Assembly (NCBI GenBank): GCA_003184365.1
Contig: NKYR01000027.1
Span: 124,001 to 188,000, forward strand
Direction: 5' to 3'
DNA: 64,000 nt
DNA from: Evernia prunastri
Taxonomy: Eukaryota > Ascomycota > Lecanoromycetes > Lecanorales > Parmeliaceae
Part shown: one piece after another, positions 10,311-22,531 of the stretch
Numbering within the stretch: the stretch's first letter is position 1
Layout of the letters: each line of letters begins with the position of its first letter
The notes under the pieces: generated by a model
What the model was told of the DNA's origin: nothing
Database searches by the model: none
What the model saw: only the letters and a program-made list of their open reading frames with translations
Translations under genes and position numbers: made by a program

Positions 10311-11717
10311 TCAGTCCACGCCCTCATCTTCCATCTCCGTCGCCGCGTTAAGATACTCCCTCTGTTTCCGATACGATAGCTCCCAGAATGCGAGACTGAT
10401 AGCTCTGTGCCTTTGTTTGATGGAAACTTGGAACCTTTGCACCTCTTCGAGCATCTTTGGGGCATCGTTCACGATCGTCTTCTCTTCCTCCTTGCCATCT
10501 GTGAAGCGATTCAACAGGACAACCCGCGTCTCTATGTTACCGTTCCACGACGTTTTGCGTTGCACTCTTGTCCGTTGAGAGATCATCGATGGGCGAAGAT
10601 TCCGAATAGTATTGTATGTATGTGCTGCGACGGGATCTGCGTCTCCCTGCGGGCAGACACTCTCGATATGTGGGGCGCCGGTCTTGCGATACCATTCATT
10701 GTAAGAACCGTCGAATGTGGACCATGATGGGGCTCTGAGATTCAATCCAGAGCCTACTGTGAATGTCATAAACAGATTCATTTCAGAGAAGAATTGACCG
10801 TCCCCGGAGCTGTCGGCCTTGTAGACATCTGCCAGCAACCCATCGTCGCTGTCGTAAATCACCGAATGCCACGCAGGCATGGCACCGCTCGATATGAGGG
10901 ATGTGATCCAAGTTAATCCTCTTTTACAGCTGCTAGCCGGCTTATTCTGGAGAGCCTTGAGACCGGAAATGGAGGCTTTCCCTTTTGCGATGGCCGTTTC
11001 GGAGGACTCTTTCAGGTATGGTAGCACTCGACTGTCAATCATTGAAACACTGGCAGTGTCCTTTCTGCGAACTGAGACTTCACGCATTCTCTGCAGTAAG
11101 GTAACATAATCTTGGTTGCGTTGAAGCTCTTGATTGACATGAGTGATCTCGTCGTGGGCTATCTCATTGCAAATACGGGCGACGGCTGCGGCCTCATTCT
11201 GTCTGCTGACTGCACTGATCATCTTTTCCCCAGTCTCCAAAGCCAGGAGATCTTCAAACCGGTCTCTCCAGTTGATTTCCGGACACACTTGCTCCAGATT
11301 GAGAGGTGAATATTGACTGCCAAGTATATACCCCACGGGCCACATCCGTGGGCTTGCAAGATAAGTGGCAGTGGGAAGTCTGGTGCTGTCCCGCCGTGAT
11401 AGATTCTTTGTCCAGCTGCATTTCGCCAAGTCAGATTGAATAGAACTCGAATCCGTCATCTCGATAGATGGAATTTGATACACTATCAAGGAAAATTCCA
11501 ATGCCACCTTTGTGGCACCTTTTGAAACCCTTTTGAAACCGAAAGAGAAAGACAAAAATACTTGCATCTACAATAGGTGTGACGAAAGTTCCAATGCAAA
11601 AGGTTAGGGTTCAAAAACCACGTACTTGTCTGCCCAAGAAGATGGAGCTCCGCATTTATCACCCTTGTCCTCAGGCGGAGCCCAGCTTGTAGGTTCAGGG
11701 CTTGGAGTAGACGCCAT
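10311..11717 (-). CDS. Hypothetical protein, two exons
   Basis: Exon 1 is 11626-11717 (start in a good context, ccATGGCG) and exon 2 is 10311-11415, together 398 residues. The 210-base intron has donor GTACGT and a CTGAC branch site 14 bases before its CAG acceptor, and it keeps phase. Within the intron the frame of exon 2 stays open, so an intron-retaining reading from an ATG at 11459 is possible. The protein opens MASTPSPEPTSWAPPEDKG. A middle helical part contains QELQRNQDYVTLLQRMREVS, and the C-terminus is charged. No family recognised. No signal peptide or membrane segment in the spliced form. Confidence 0.6.
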
Positions 11718-12720
11718 GGTCAAGATGAGTTCCCACAATAAACACTGACTTGGTCTCCCTAGACTTCAGAGTGTGCTGTCATGGTGCAGTCCAGAAGCAA
11801 GGTATCAGGATGGTCATTCATCACAGTAAAAGATGGAGTTAAGCAAAGGTAAACAAGTCTAAGGCAAGCATGAAACCTTTGGGAAGGTGCTTCTTGAAGA
11901 CTTATGCAGGCTAGCCATACGCAGCGTAGCTTGCTTGGCTTGCTGGGCTACGTCTTGCTGCAGGCTTCCGTAGAATATCAACAATCCTCTTCTACCCACA
12001 CGAACATTGCAACCTCTACCATCTGGACAGCCACTGCCGAACTGACGTAGTCGGAGATATCAGAGTAATCTATGGAAGAAGTTTGATTCCTATTAGCGGA
12101 GTTGCGGTGTTTTCACTTTCTGTCGGGCTTGTACATCATCATTCAAGAGCACAGGGAAATAGCTTACCGCCACAGTCGTGAGATGAGAACCGGCCTGGAT
12201 CCTTGCATGGCCTGCCAAGTCAAGTGTTCAGTGCTTGTGGGTAGTTTGACCGATTAAATACAATGAATACTTACATGAGGCCCCAACTTGGCATATTGGG
12301 TTCTACCAGCCTCGTTCAGCACGGTCTTAAGATCCAACAGAGTAGATACACGATGCACCAGACACGCATGGAGGACAGCAGTGACGGCGTGCCTGAGAGT
12401 GACGGAACCTGGTCGATACTGGAAATGTGGCTCTTGAAAATGGGCAGAACATGTCGACAATCACATGAGCATCTCACAGAGATGTTCAAAGAATAGGAAC
12501 AATTGGGACTTTCTGCGCTACGATCTCTTTTCGCCATCACAAAGAAAAAAGCACTTGCAGCCAAATCGACAAAGAAACCTACCTTTGTTGCCATTCACTT
12601 GGAGAAAAATGAACGGGCAGACTTCAAGCTGGTACACTGACAGTCGAGGGTAGCAGGCTTTCTCACCCCACAGCTTCCAGCTTCAAGACAAAACTCGCAA
12701 CCGCAACCAGACCCCTCACG
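11718..12720. other. Divergent spacer with promoters of two hypothetical genes
   Basis: About 1 kb between the minus-strand gene ending at 11717 and the plus-strand gene at 12721. Only short frames are present. A small hairpin (cgtagc / gctacg, about 11932-11951) flanks TTGC-type short repeats. Nothing else seen. Confidence 0.4.
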
Positions 12721-13176
12721 ATGTGTCAAGGCGACCTTCAAGTCTCCGCCTCATGTGGCCACCATCAAAGATTCTACCCCCTCCACCACTGCGAGCTCTA
12801 CTCTCCAACGCAAAACCGCTGTAACGGCACCATCACAGTTCTCTATACGACGACAACCGACTGTCCCGTCCTCTGCGTGCGTTGCGTCTGTCGCATCGCA
12901 ACGAACGTAATCAGAGTGCGAGAAACAATCACCGCGGAACTGGAAACACACATTGCGGAGGTCAGCCACAACTTATGGTTGGAGAGAAACCACCCTTTTA
13001 TATATATCACGCTGATTTTCGAGCGGGCACGGTTGAGGGAGGCGCTGAAAAGCTTCAGGGAGGAGACTGGGGAGGAGCTGGCGGAGTTGAGGAAAGTGCA
13101 AGGTCAGAGCCGGTGGGATCGGGTTGCTGATCTCCGAGATGATGGGTGCCGGACGTTTTGCAGACTTGCGGATTGA
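12721..13176 (+). CDS. Small Cys/His-rich hypothetical protein
   Basis: A single-exon frame of 151 residues starting MCQGDLQVSASCGHHQRF. The first 60 residues hold regularly spaced Cys and His (CGHH, HHCELYS, NRCNGT, DCPVLCVRCVC), suggesting a small metal-binding or disulfide-rich fold without a signal peptide. The C-terminal half is charged and helical. Fungal genomes hold many small proteins beginning with a similar MC...CGH pattern and no assigned function. No family is named here with certainty. Confidence 0.6.
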   Translation: MCQGDLQVSASCGHHQRFYPLHHCELYSPTQNRCNGTITVLYTTTTDCPVLCVRCVCRIATNVIRVRETITAELETHIAEVSHNLWLERNHPFIYITLIFERARLREALKSFREETGEELAELRKVQGQSRWDRVADLRDDGCRTFCRLAD

Positions 13177-13828
13177 AGCATCAAGTAGATATCCAGCGCC
13201 TTTTTTGTCAAATGAAGTAAGGATATCTGGATCTTTGAAACATTACCTCCGATCTCCTTTGTACAACCCCGTGATGGAGTCGTAAGCCCTGCGCATACTG
13301 ATAGCGATCGCATTATGGCTGGCTGTCCGCTTCATGTATACTTCCTGAATGCGTATCAAAATCTCCCACCCTTCTTGATAATGGCCGACGTGGGATTGGT
13401 GCGAGGGCTGTGCGTGGTGTGTAGCGGCCTTCTGTTCAAAGGATGCCTGCGCACTCCTTCGCTCTTCTGCGCTGAGAACATAACGCCGCTGTCTGCAAGA
13501 TCAAGCCTCAAACAATTCAAAATGCCAGTCAGATAGCGAACACATCTCCGTGACGAATTGCCGGCGGGACAAAAAAACAGCTTACGCAGCAATGTGATGA
13601 TAGCCGCAGAAAGCTTGCTTGTCTGCAACGATTCTTTCCTTCCAAACCGGGGGTATGTGAACATAAAGCATGCAACGGAGCATTCCCTAAGGATACAATT
13701 TTCACTCACACATCCCCAAAACCAATACTAAAATACCAACAGCGAAAGTAACGGAATGCCCTTCCATATCTTACAGACAGCCTCTCCCTCCACGGGCCCC
13801 TTCTCAGCCCCCCTCCTCTGCGGCGCCG
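13177..13828. other. Convergent spacer, no gene seen
   Basis: 652 bases between two convergent genes. Short frames on both strands lack protein-like features. A run of seven A bases near 13571-13577 is the only simple feature. Confidence 0.4.
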
Positions 13829-16800
13829 CTACCCCATGGCAACCCTCATCTCAACATCATGGCCCTCGTCCCCGTCCCCCTCATCACTCGCCCTATCATC
13901 GGCGTCGGCTGCCGGACTGTTCGCAAAATCATCCAAATCTAGCTGACGATGTACCGTCGCTTTCACGTCGCCGGCGTCCTTCGGTGAGTCGATACTGCCA
14001 AAGTGGCTACTAGGTGTGGGTGAATGGTGTAACAAGGGGGCTCCAAATGTCAAAGGAGAGTCATCTTCAAACTCGTCGGCGTTCGCTTCGGCATCGGAGA
14101 ATGGTTTTTCGAGATCGTGGTTTTCGGCGTCGTTGGTTTCGGAGTCGGCTTTTTGCTGACTGTGGAGAGCGAGGCGAGCGGCTAGTTGGCGACGGGCGCG
14201 CGATGGTGGAAGATTGAGAGGCGGTGGCGCTGGTGGTGGGTCTGTTGGTGGTGAGGGGGTAATGTTGAGCGTCGGCTGGCTCGGGAGGTACTACATGGGG
14301 TGTGGTCAGCATGGCTGTTCGTGGGCAACTTCGCGACGGGGGATAGAAGGTGTTCGAGTGCATGTTTAACAGGTGAAAACGGGGCTGATAGAAGGGACTG
14401 TGCAGAGGTCTGGGGTGTTGTGTTTCGAAGAGTATGACGGGAATGGAAGGGTGGCAAGACCACGAGGAAAGAGGTGAAGCATGGTATATTTGCAGGACTG
14501 TCTGGTTGCATAGACTGGTCAAGCGTTCGAGCTTACTCTCCAATGCCACTTGCAAAAACAGAGCCTATACCCCACAACTTTCTCATGATGCAGTTGCTAA
14601 TATCCGAGCATGATCTCGATCACTCATGTCAATGTCCTCAAAGGAAAGATCACCCACCGAATCTTGACCAGCACCGGCATCACCCTCGTCAATCTCCTCC
14701 ATCTCCTCATCCTCCTCGTCGCTTGAGCTACCGAAGCCACTCAACAGCGAACCGCTGCTAAGACCACCAAAGCCACCGTTGGAAGTCCCACTACCATTGC
14801 TGGCAAGGTCCATCGAGTCGAGGCCTGGGTTGCCGTTGAGGCCCGCGTTAGCGAGGGCAGATGATGCTCCTTGGCCGAAGCCGTGGGCTGCGTTTACAGC
14901 GTTGAGGACTGCCTGTCGCGGACCGAGAGACATGTCTGGTCTGACACCACCTAAGATAGCGTTGTCTCGTTCTCGTGTCTCCGATAGTGTGTTTTCGACA
15001 TACTCGCTCCATTGCTGACTTGTCACTTTCTCGAGTACGACCGGCGATAGTAGCTCCGGCGGATGCCTGTCACTGAACTTGACCACTTCCTCAGCGACCA
15101 AAGTGAGATGACCCATATACCCTAAGCGCATGTTATTCTTCGCCTGTGCATCGTCACTCTGGGCCTGGCCTTCAACTATCCGCTCGGTGACACGCCCGGT
15201 TTGGAAAAGATCAATAGCAAGAGTGCGGTTGTATCCTCTGTCCATGGGGCCGTTAAATACCTGCTGTACAACATCATATACTACATTGTGAAGAAAATTG
15301 TTCCAGGGAAATCGAAAGAAAAAATCCTACAGGGTAGAGAAAAATTAGTACGACGTCAACAAGGCACCATGCATCCGTACGACGTACCAGTATGGTAGGT
15401 ACAACGTGGTGTTCTACAAACATCATCTTCAAAAAGTCACCGACCATGGGCTGGCCGTCGACATCAAATTCAAAATGTGGTGCAAAACTCTGGTCATTAC
15501 CACTCATGAGCACGGAGCGGCTGGTGTCGCCCTCTTCCCCATGAGTAGTATCAATAGTGTGCTGGCTGTCATCGCCGCCGGCTTCTTCATCTCCTTGTCT
15601 TGGAGTGTCGTCTGATGGCTGATCTACTCGACTTGCAAACAGAGGTGGTGGCTTGTCCTCTGGGTGTGGAGATATGCCCCGAGGACTATCAGACTCCGGT
15701 GACATAGGATCTAGGTGCCGTTCTCGGTGTGGTAGAGGAGGCGCGTCAGCGCTGGCGCTGTGGGAAGGTGGCTCAGACGTGATTGGCGCTTCTGTATGTT
15801 GAATCTTAGGTGTTTCGGTTGTCTCATGATCTGTCATCGTAGTGTCCTCATTGACTGCGAGCTCGTTGACACCTGATGCCAGGCCAGAGGTCGGGGACTC
15901 TGGTTGAGGCTCAGACCTACTCGGAGACTTAGGCTCCAAAGGCTCCGGAACTTCAGCTTCCGGCATCTCCGCCTCTTTCTCATCAACAGCCTCCAACCTC
16001 GGAGAAGTCAAAGGCTCATCGACGAAATCCTCGTCAAGGTCCAATCGGGGCTTGCCAGGCTTAAGTAGATTCGGCATCTGCGTGTGTTCTAACTCTGTGT
16101 CAAACGGTGATCGCTCGTCCTTCTCATCAAAGTCATCCTTGACGTCTTCGGCGTCCACTAAGTCCGCAGAGTTCCCAACGTCCTCGTACCCATCGTCTTC
16201 TGCACTGTTCTGCACTTGGAGTTTGTGACTCTCCTCTGATTCCGTGCTTAAGCCCAAAGGTGATACGCCGTTGGCGAAGTTGGTGCTATCTTCCGAAAAT
16301 TCCGTGACAGCTGACGTGGGGATTCTTGGAGCCAATGCACCTTCGGCTTTCAGTCGGTCCCTTTCCTCGTCTCTTTGCCGTACGAAAGCCTCGCTGCCTC
16401 GCTCGTTGAGTAGACCCATGTTACTGCAGTGGAGCAGTTCTGCCATTAGCTCGCAAGTCTTGAAGCGATCAAACCCTAGGGGTTCGATCTTGTTGCCAAA
16501 GGCCACACCGAGCTCTTTCCTCTTGATAGTTATTTGGCTATTACCGTCGGCGACAGCATGGGTTGGACTGAGCAGTAAACCCATGAAGTCGGGCACGCGC
16601 TTGGCGAAACATCGTAGTAGAGTCCCCAGGTAGATAGGATCATTACTTGAAGGAACTGAGTCTGGACCAGCTCCAACATCGGGATCATAGTCCGAGTTGT
16701 TCTTCCGGATGACTTCAATGATCATTCCAACGCCAACCGTCAGCGGGTTGCCACCTCTCAGCATGTTGGAAAGCAGGTTCTCGATACACGGCTCCGACAC

Positions 16801-17711
16801 AAGTTGTCTGGTCAGGTTGTTAGGACCTATACAGGACTGCTCGTTTTGTGATGCGTTGGCTGAGATGGTGACAATAGCTTTGATGAAGTCTCCTGCAGAA
16901 GTCTGCGTCCCCGGCGCGTTGTCCTTCTCCAAAAATGCAAGTAAGCGGGGCATGAGGTCTTGACTTTGTAGCCACTGTGTTGCATATCAGCCTGCGAACA
17001 AAAGCTTTAGCCATTGCGTTTAGTGTAACAACATACGTCGACAACTCCTGCACCACCTTCACTCTTTTCCATGCTTATAATTTTCAACAACAGGTCCATT
17101 ATCGCCGCACAGTCGATATGTTTGAGCATGGTTGGTATGATTCCCTCGAAGGACTGCAGGAATTGCATCATCTCCTCCGTCTTCTTATCCAGCAGCGTTT
17201 CATTGATCTTTGTAAAGTAAGCCGCCTCTGTTGAATCCAACGGTGACTCTCTTTTCAAAAAACCCCAGAATGTCCGTAATAACTGCTGATTCTCCATCAA
17301 AGACTCGAGTATCGACCATGTTTCAGAGGACAGAACCTCGCATGATGTGTACGCTTTCTGCGTCCTAGCTTTGTCTGCTTTGTCCCAGTCCTCGAACTCT
17401 TCTTGCCGCTTTGATTTCTCCTTCTTGACTCTTCGAAAAGGGCTCATCGATTTTTCGCGGATGGTTTCCTCCTCACTGTCCTCGCCTTGTCCATCGTCTT
17501 CCGGCCTCGGGGCTTGTGGTGCAACCACCAACTCCAGAAGCCTTCGCAGGACATTTTCATCTCGCAAGAATTCGATCAGCTTTGAATTTGACTGCTTCAG
17601 CTCTTGTATCAGGTCTGATTCGTCCAAGACTTCTTCGAGTGTGACATCGGCCTTTTCGAGGATGGTATTGAGGGTCGAGACGTTGGCATAGCCCCCAAAC
17701 CGCCAAAACAT
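13829..17711 (-). CDS. SIT4 phosphatase-associated (SAPS) family protein
   Basis: Minus-strand exons 17037-17711, 15388-16974 and 15326 downward are in phase, with introns of 62 and 61 bases (donors GTATGT and GTACGT). The N-terminus MFWRFGGYANVSTLNTILEK and the later LEKADVTLEEVLDE, LLRTFWGFL and WNNFLHNVVYDVVQQVFNGP blocks are SAPS-family hallmarks. SAPS proteins (yeast Sap155/185/190, fission yeast Ekc1, animal PP6R) are regulatory subunits of Sit4/PP6-type phosphatases. Exon 2 carries a long acidic, Ser/Pro-rich disordered insert. The third exon's frame ends at 14583 after DLSFEDIDM. A further minus-strand frame, 13829-14290, follows a CTGAC branch site and TAG acceptor and reads PPSRARRQLAARLA, which resembles the conserved C-terminal tail. 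I therefore extend the gene to 13829, but the joining donor is not resolved. Without the tail the protein is 1001 residues. Confidence 0.85.
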
Positions 17712-18851
17712 TGTGACTTATGTTGTGGCGAGACCGAGGAGTAGGGATGATATGGACTGACCGAGGCCAATTATGGTAAATGGGAGGAATCTTGACTGAT
17801 TATGCCCGAAGCTTTCGAGTCTGAATGGTTGTCCACCACCCGAGCTGTCGTTGATTTGAAACTTGCCCACATTCGTATATGTACTTCATCGGTCGTCGGC
17901 ATCTAGTTCCTGGACGAAGCACAATAGATGGGTCAAGGCTGGATGTTAAAGTGCGCCAAGATGGTGAGATGGCGTGTGGTCTATCGGCTGGGTTCGGCGA
18001 CCCTCTCGGGGATGGGTTTGGGTCGCACCGAATCGGGTAAAAGCAAAGAGTCGAACAGGTGTATCAGAGTAATCAGGTATTCTAACCCAGTGGACCGAGT
18101 TGCTCAGGCTCTTCAAAAGCGCAACAAATTGGATGAATGGGTATTGTAAAATAAAATGTAAAGGCAATTCAAACTCTTTATTGTCGTGTCTTGGCTTTGG
18201 ATGTCGGCTCCCGCTGCGTCAGATTGATCCAAAGTTCCAAAGTTGAGCCCGCGCTACTTCAATTTAACCGGCTAAGGTAATAAAACTGTTGTCCTTTCCG
18301 TGATATCCTATCAGCTTCTAGGTATCGATCTACAACAATATAATACCTTAGTTCTATACTCTTCCCAGCCTGAAGTGTGGACTACGACGACTCTAACAGC
18401 TCTATCGTGTATTGCGCGGCGAGGAACAACGGAATAACTTATAAGCCATCTCGCGTGCTGTCCTCTTTAGCCCTGAAGACTTCCAACCCCTGCTCCCGCT
18501 GTTGGTGCGGATTTCAAAAGCCCCTTGCATTCGCTACGTATGCGCAACATATCAATGGCTCTACCTGATCTGCCCTTGAACTTCGCTATGTTGACTATCA
18601 GCAAATTCAACATGACACTGCAACATTGAAGGAGTCGTTGAATCAATTAGTGTTGGGTGAGAAAATGTGCTCGTGGTGGGGAGCAGGGACCCTTTGATTC
18701 CAGGATCTCGCTCGGCAGTGCCCGAGCCAGATCCGAGGTTTCGCCGAGGCATCTCGTCTTTCAACTTCTAAGAAGGCAAACACTTTACGCCGCCAGCTTA
18801 TCCTCTATACCACGTTTTGACAGGTGTCGAGTCTTCAGCGGTACCAGCAAC
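17712..18851. promoter_or_regulatory. Bidirectional promoter region, SAPS (-) and VPS60 (+)
   Basis: The two genes diverge from this 1.1-kb interval. No coding frame is supported and no specific site could be assigned. Confidence 0.45.
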
Positions 18852-19564
18852 ATGAATCGCCTTTTTGGGGCCAAAAATACTGGTCCTAAACCGACCCTAT
18901 CCAGCGCCATATCCACCGTCAGTGCTCGCCGTCCCCGACTTACTCTTCCCAGCGGGAGCCTCTCTTGCTAACGCACAAGCAGACAGACAGCCACGTCGAA
19001 TCCCTCGACGTCAAACTCGCCAAGCTAAACGCCGAACTGACCACCTATCAACAGCGCATGTCCAAGATGCGCGACGGCCCGGGCAAAACCGCCCTGAAGC
19101 AAAAAGCCCTCAAGATCCTGCAGCGGCGGAAGATGTACGAGGGCCAGCGGGACCAGATGCAGCAGCAATCGTGGAACATGGAGCAAGCCTCCATGATGAC
19201 GGACAACCTGAAGAACGTCATGACGACCGTCGACGTCATGAAGTCCACCAACAAGTCCCTGCGCAAGCAGTACGGCAAGGTGGACATCGACAAGATCGAG
19301 CGCATGCAGGACGAGATGCAGGACCTGATGGAGGTTGGCAACGAGATCCAGGAGTCCATGAGCCGGAGCTACGACGTTCCCGAGGACGTGGACGAGGCCG
19401 AGCTGGACGCCGAGCTGGAGGCGTTGGGCGAGGAGGCCGAGTTCGAGGGGGGGCTGGGGTTGGGGCAGGGGGTGGGGGAGACGCCGGGGTTCTTGCAGGA
19501 TGAGGTCCCGAGCTTCATCGATGAGCCGCCCGAGGGGGCAAAGGTGAAGGAGGCGGCGGGATGA
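18852..19564 (+). CDS. VPS60: ESCRT-III subunit Vps60 (CHMP5 family)
   Basis: Two exons, 18852-18917 and 18983-19564, with a 65-base intron (donor GTCAGT, branch GCTAAC, acceptor CAG); 215 residues. The N-terminus MNRLFGAKNTGPKP and the block VKLAKLNAELTTYQQRMSKM are characteristic of the Snf7-family member Vps60/CHMP5. A long helical core follows, then an acidic C-terminal part ending with a hydrophobic PSFIDEPPEG segment. Vps60 acts on endosomes in multivesicular body sorting and regulates Vps4 through Vta1. Exon 2 is much more GC-rich than neighbouring genes, which also leaves long accidental frames on both strands. Confidence 0.92.
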
Positions 19565-19856
19565 AGAGGGGTGGGGAAGGGGGAGAGATCTGTACTTGAG
19601 CACCACGACGGACATGCGCGTCTGGCGTTTATGGTGAGAACCCTGAGTCAGGGTGTTTAAACCAGGCTGGGACGTTACTGGCGTTGCTTTCTGGCAGAAG
19701 CCCACAACATTCGCACTTTCGATTGAGAAATTGCCTTGGTATGAGCTACATGGACAATTTCTTTGGGATCCAGGACATGTGACCTTTCACTCTGCGTTTG
19801 ACACCATCTAACCCTATTCCTATACCAAGCTATGCGATGCCAGAATGCTTAGTGTT
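19565..19856. other. Convergent 3' spacer, VPS60 / NRAMP
   Basis: 292 bases holding two 3' ends; nothing further seen. Confidence 0.4.
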
Positions 19857-21700
19857 TCATCCTTTTCCCAAGCCTGCGAATACTAGAGACGCCACATCCA
19901 TGATAGTGATAACAAGCCAGATCGCGATCGCAATGGCTGACACGAGCCGATGGTTCCTCATATTCACCTTGTCCACCTCTTCCTCCAGGCCTTGCCCCGT
20001 CTCCTCCGCTTCAGAAGACTCCGTGCCACCAACGACCATGTACTTGTTCCGACAAGTGAAATAGATGAGTGGTGCGGATATGAATGGCAGAGCGATACTG
20101 AGTGCGAATTGGGTTCCGTTCAGCGTTGCTGAGAGGCCATCCTTGCCCACTGCGCCAGCAACAATGATGCTGGGCACAATGCTGATCGATCGTGTGAGTA
20201 ATCTTCGCATCCAAGGCGCAATCTTCCATTGCAAAGCCCCTTCGCTGAGCATTTGGCCTGCTATCGTACAAACAATGCCGGCCGAGGTACCGGATAGGAG
20301 TAGAGCAAGAGCGAAGATGGTTCCAGCGACAGGCGCGAGTGTCGTGGACAGAAGGTTGTGGATATCAAATAGATCACCGCTTCCAGCTGCCGAATTCGTG
20401 GAGAGTGACGCACCGGCAACGATGAGAATGGCGCTGTTGACGAAGAGTGCGAAAGTGAAAAGCGAGACGATGACCTCTGCGGTAGAATATGACAGGCATG
20501 AGCGAATGGCGGCCAGAGACGGTCGGTATACTTTCTTGTTATTGCGATCAGTCACATCCGGATCGCTGTAGTTCCCCGCCGCAGTGTCGAAGTCGATCAG
20601 TCGCGGCTGGACTAGCCCACTACCCAAATACAGACTGTGGGGCATTACGGTGGCACCGAGGATTCCACAACTGAGATAGATGCCTTGGCCGTTGATAATA
20701 GAAGAAGATGGAACGTATCCATCAAATACTTCACCCACAGAAGCATTTTGAATGTAAGAAAGCTGAATGCAGAAGCACACTACTACACCCAGAACTAGGA
20801 TCATGACAAAGTATTCGAAAGCACGCAATCGCCGCGTCGACCCGTTAGGGCTATAGAATATGAGGATGATGAGCACATCAAAGATGGTGATAACGCAACC
20901 CCAGACGAGAGGTACTTTTATCAATAAGTTGAGCGCGATGGCCGAACCTATGACCTGCAATCAATTTGAATTAGAAGAGCTTAAGCAAGCGGAAAGCATC
21001 ACAGGCTCACCTCGGCAATATCGGTTGCAACGATAGCGCACTCTCCAACAACGTACAGAACAATGTTCAGCCACCTTGGAAGATGAGCTCTACAGTGCTG
21101 CGCGAGGTTGAGGCCAGTCACTGTTCCCAAGCGTACAGCCAATGATTGCAGGACAATAGCAAAGACGTTGGACAACAGAACGATGAACAAGAGCTTATAC
21201 TTTGTAGCGACGCCAGCCGCCACATCTGTAGAGTAATTTCCAGGATCAATGTAGGCCACTGATATCATGAATCCAGGTCCGATGAATTTGCAGAACTTGG
21301 CAAGGATCCTCCAGATGCGCTGAAATAGATTGGAGGATCCCTCATGAGGAGAGGTGCTTTCGGAAGATGAGGAACTATCTTTTGAATCCGCATCAAGATG
21401 GTTGTCAACAGGTTGTAGTGGTGGGAACGAGCTAAGAGTATGACTGGATCTTGATATAACTCTACGGAGGCGAAAGGACGATGTATCGTCAGGATCCGCG
21501 ATTCGATCATAGTCGCTGGGGCCGTCTATTTGCAAGTCTCCTGGCGCAAGGTCCGGTTCTTTGACGGAGTCCTGTCCGGTGCGAAGGTTGACTATGCCGT
21601 TGAGATCTTGTCTTGTTGTGACATCTGCCGCTAATTCCGAAGGGTTCTGGTTCCAACCTTCGTGCGCTGCTGGCTCATCGGTCCGAGATGGACAATTCAT
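19857..21700 (-). CDS. NRAMP divalent metal transporter (Smf type)
   Basis: Exons 21011-21700 and 19857-20954 with a 56-base intron (GTGAGC...CAG); 595 residues. The first 130 residues are polar and Ser-rich, a cytosolic tail. The membrane domain begins near residue 135. The metal-site motif of TM1 is present (IDPGN, residues 151-155) and the TM6 motif reads ATVMPHSLYLGS (MPHS at 334-337), the fungal Smf variant. Ten to eleven hydrophobic helices follow to the C-terminus. NRAMPs move Mn2+, Fe2+ and related ions with protons across plasma, endosomal or vacuolar membranes. Which membrane is not clear from sequence. The short acidic stretch before the last helix (TESSEAEETGQGLEEEVDK) may be cytosolic. 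Confidence 0.93.
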
Positions 21701-22531
21701 CCTTTATCCTTTAAAAATGCTAAGTTACTCTTTAAGCATGTTAAACATTTACAGGCTTGTGTTGCAATGCAATGCAAGAAATGCCATCAGAGATCATTAT
21801 TGATTCATGAAAATGGAAGTTGCGTCAAGGAAGCTAAAATCTGGGAGATCGCGACTTCTTCCGAATTTAAAGTATGCAACGAGAGTCGGAAGCGCAAAGA
21901 AGAAACGAGACCTTATTATCATTGTTCCACCATCGTCCAAACTTTCCATGCCTTTCTTGTCTGAGCAAACCAAGTACGAAGAGAAGGTTCTACGACATCC
22001 CCCAAATTCATGAGACCGATGGAGGTTTCCAGGCAATCTTCATCATGTCGAACAAAGGATTGTACGAAGAGCGCGGAAATTCCTAGCCATTTCTCTCACA
22101 GTCTGAAAACGGGCCCAAATGTTCCAAAAGCAACAAAGCTCATGGTCGAGGATAAATTCGCATAGCATGGTATTATGTAGTACTGCGGAGGTTGGCAAAT
22201 GGTGAAAGTGAAGGCAAGAAGTTATTTGCCATGCCAACCACCCGAATAGGAATAGGGTCAACATTGCCAATGAACCCCACGAATGACGATCATCCAGTCC
22301 AGCGGATATTTGTTGACTCCCAAGAGTGAGACATTAAAGCCTCATGTTTTGGGACCTTTGAGGGGTACTTCAAACCCCAATAGTAGCTATTCATATTCGC
22401 TCAACCAGTTAGAGGAAGGAGTAAAGAGTGGCTGCTCTTGATCCAGCCGTCCACCCGGTCTTGGTACTCCATTCCGATTGCTTCAGGAGATAGCTATTGT
22501 TCTGACATTGCTATGGAACAGATCCTCCGCC
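21701..22531. promoter_or_regulatory. Bidirectional promoter region, NRAMP (-) and GBD/FH3 gene (+)
   Basis: 831 bases between divergent starts. Several short frames occur but none looks coding. No regulatory motif assigned with confidence. Confidence 0.4.

Noticed and set aside
14067..14555. Two overlapping minus-strand frames of 109 and 162 codons
   Set aside because: Pro/Ser/Arg-rich shadows; the third frame in the same place has the SAPS-tail-like sequence.
19025..19705. 226-codon antisense frame opposite VPS60
   Set aside because: Leu/His-rich shadow produced by the GC-rich coding strand.
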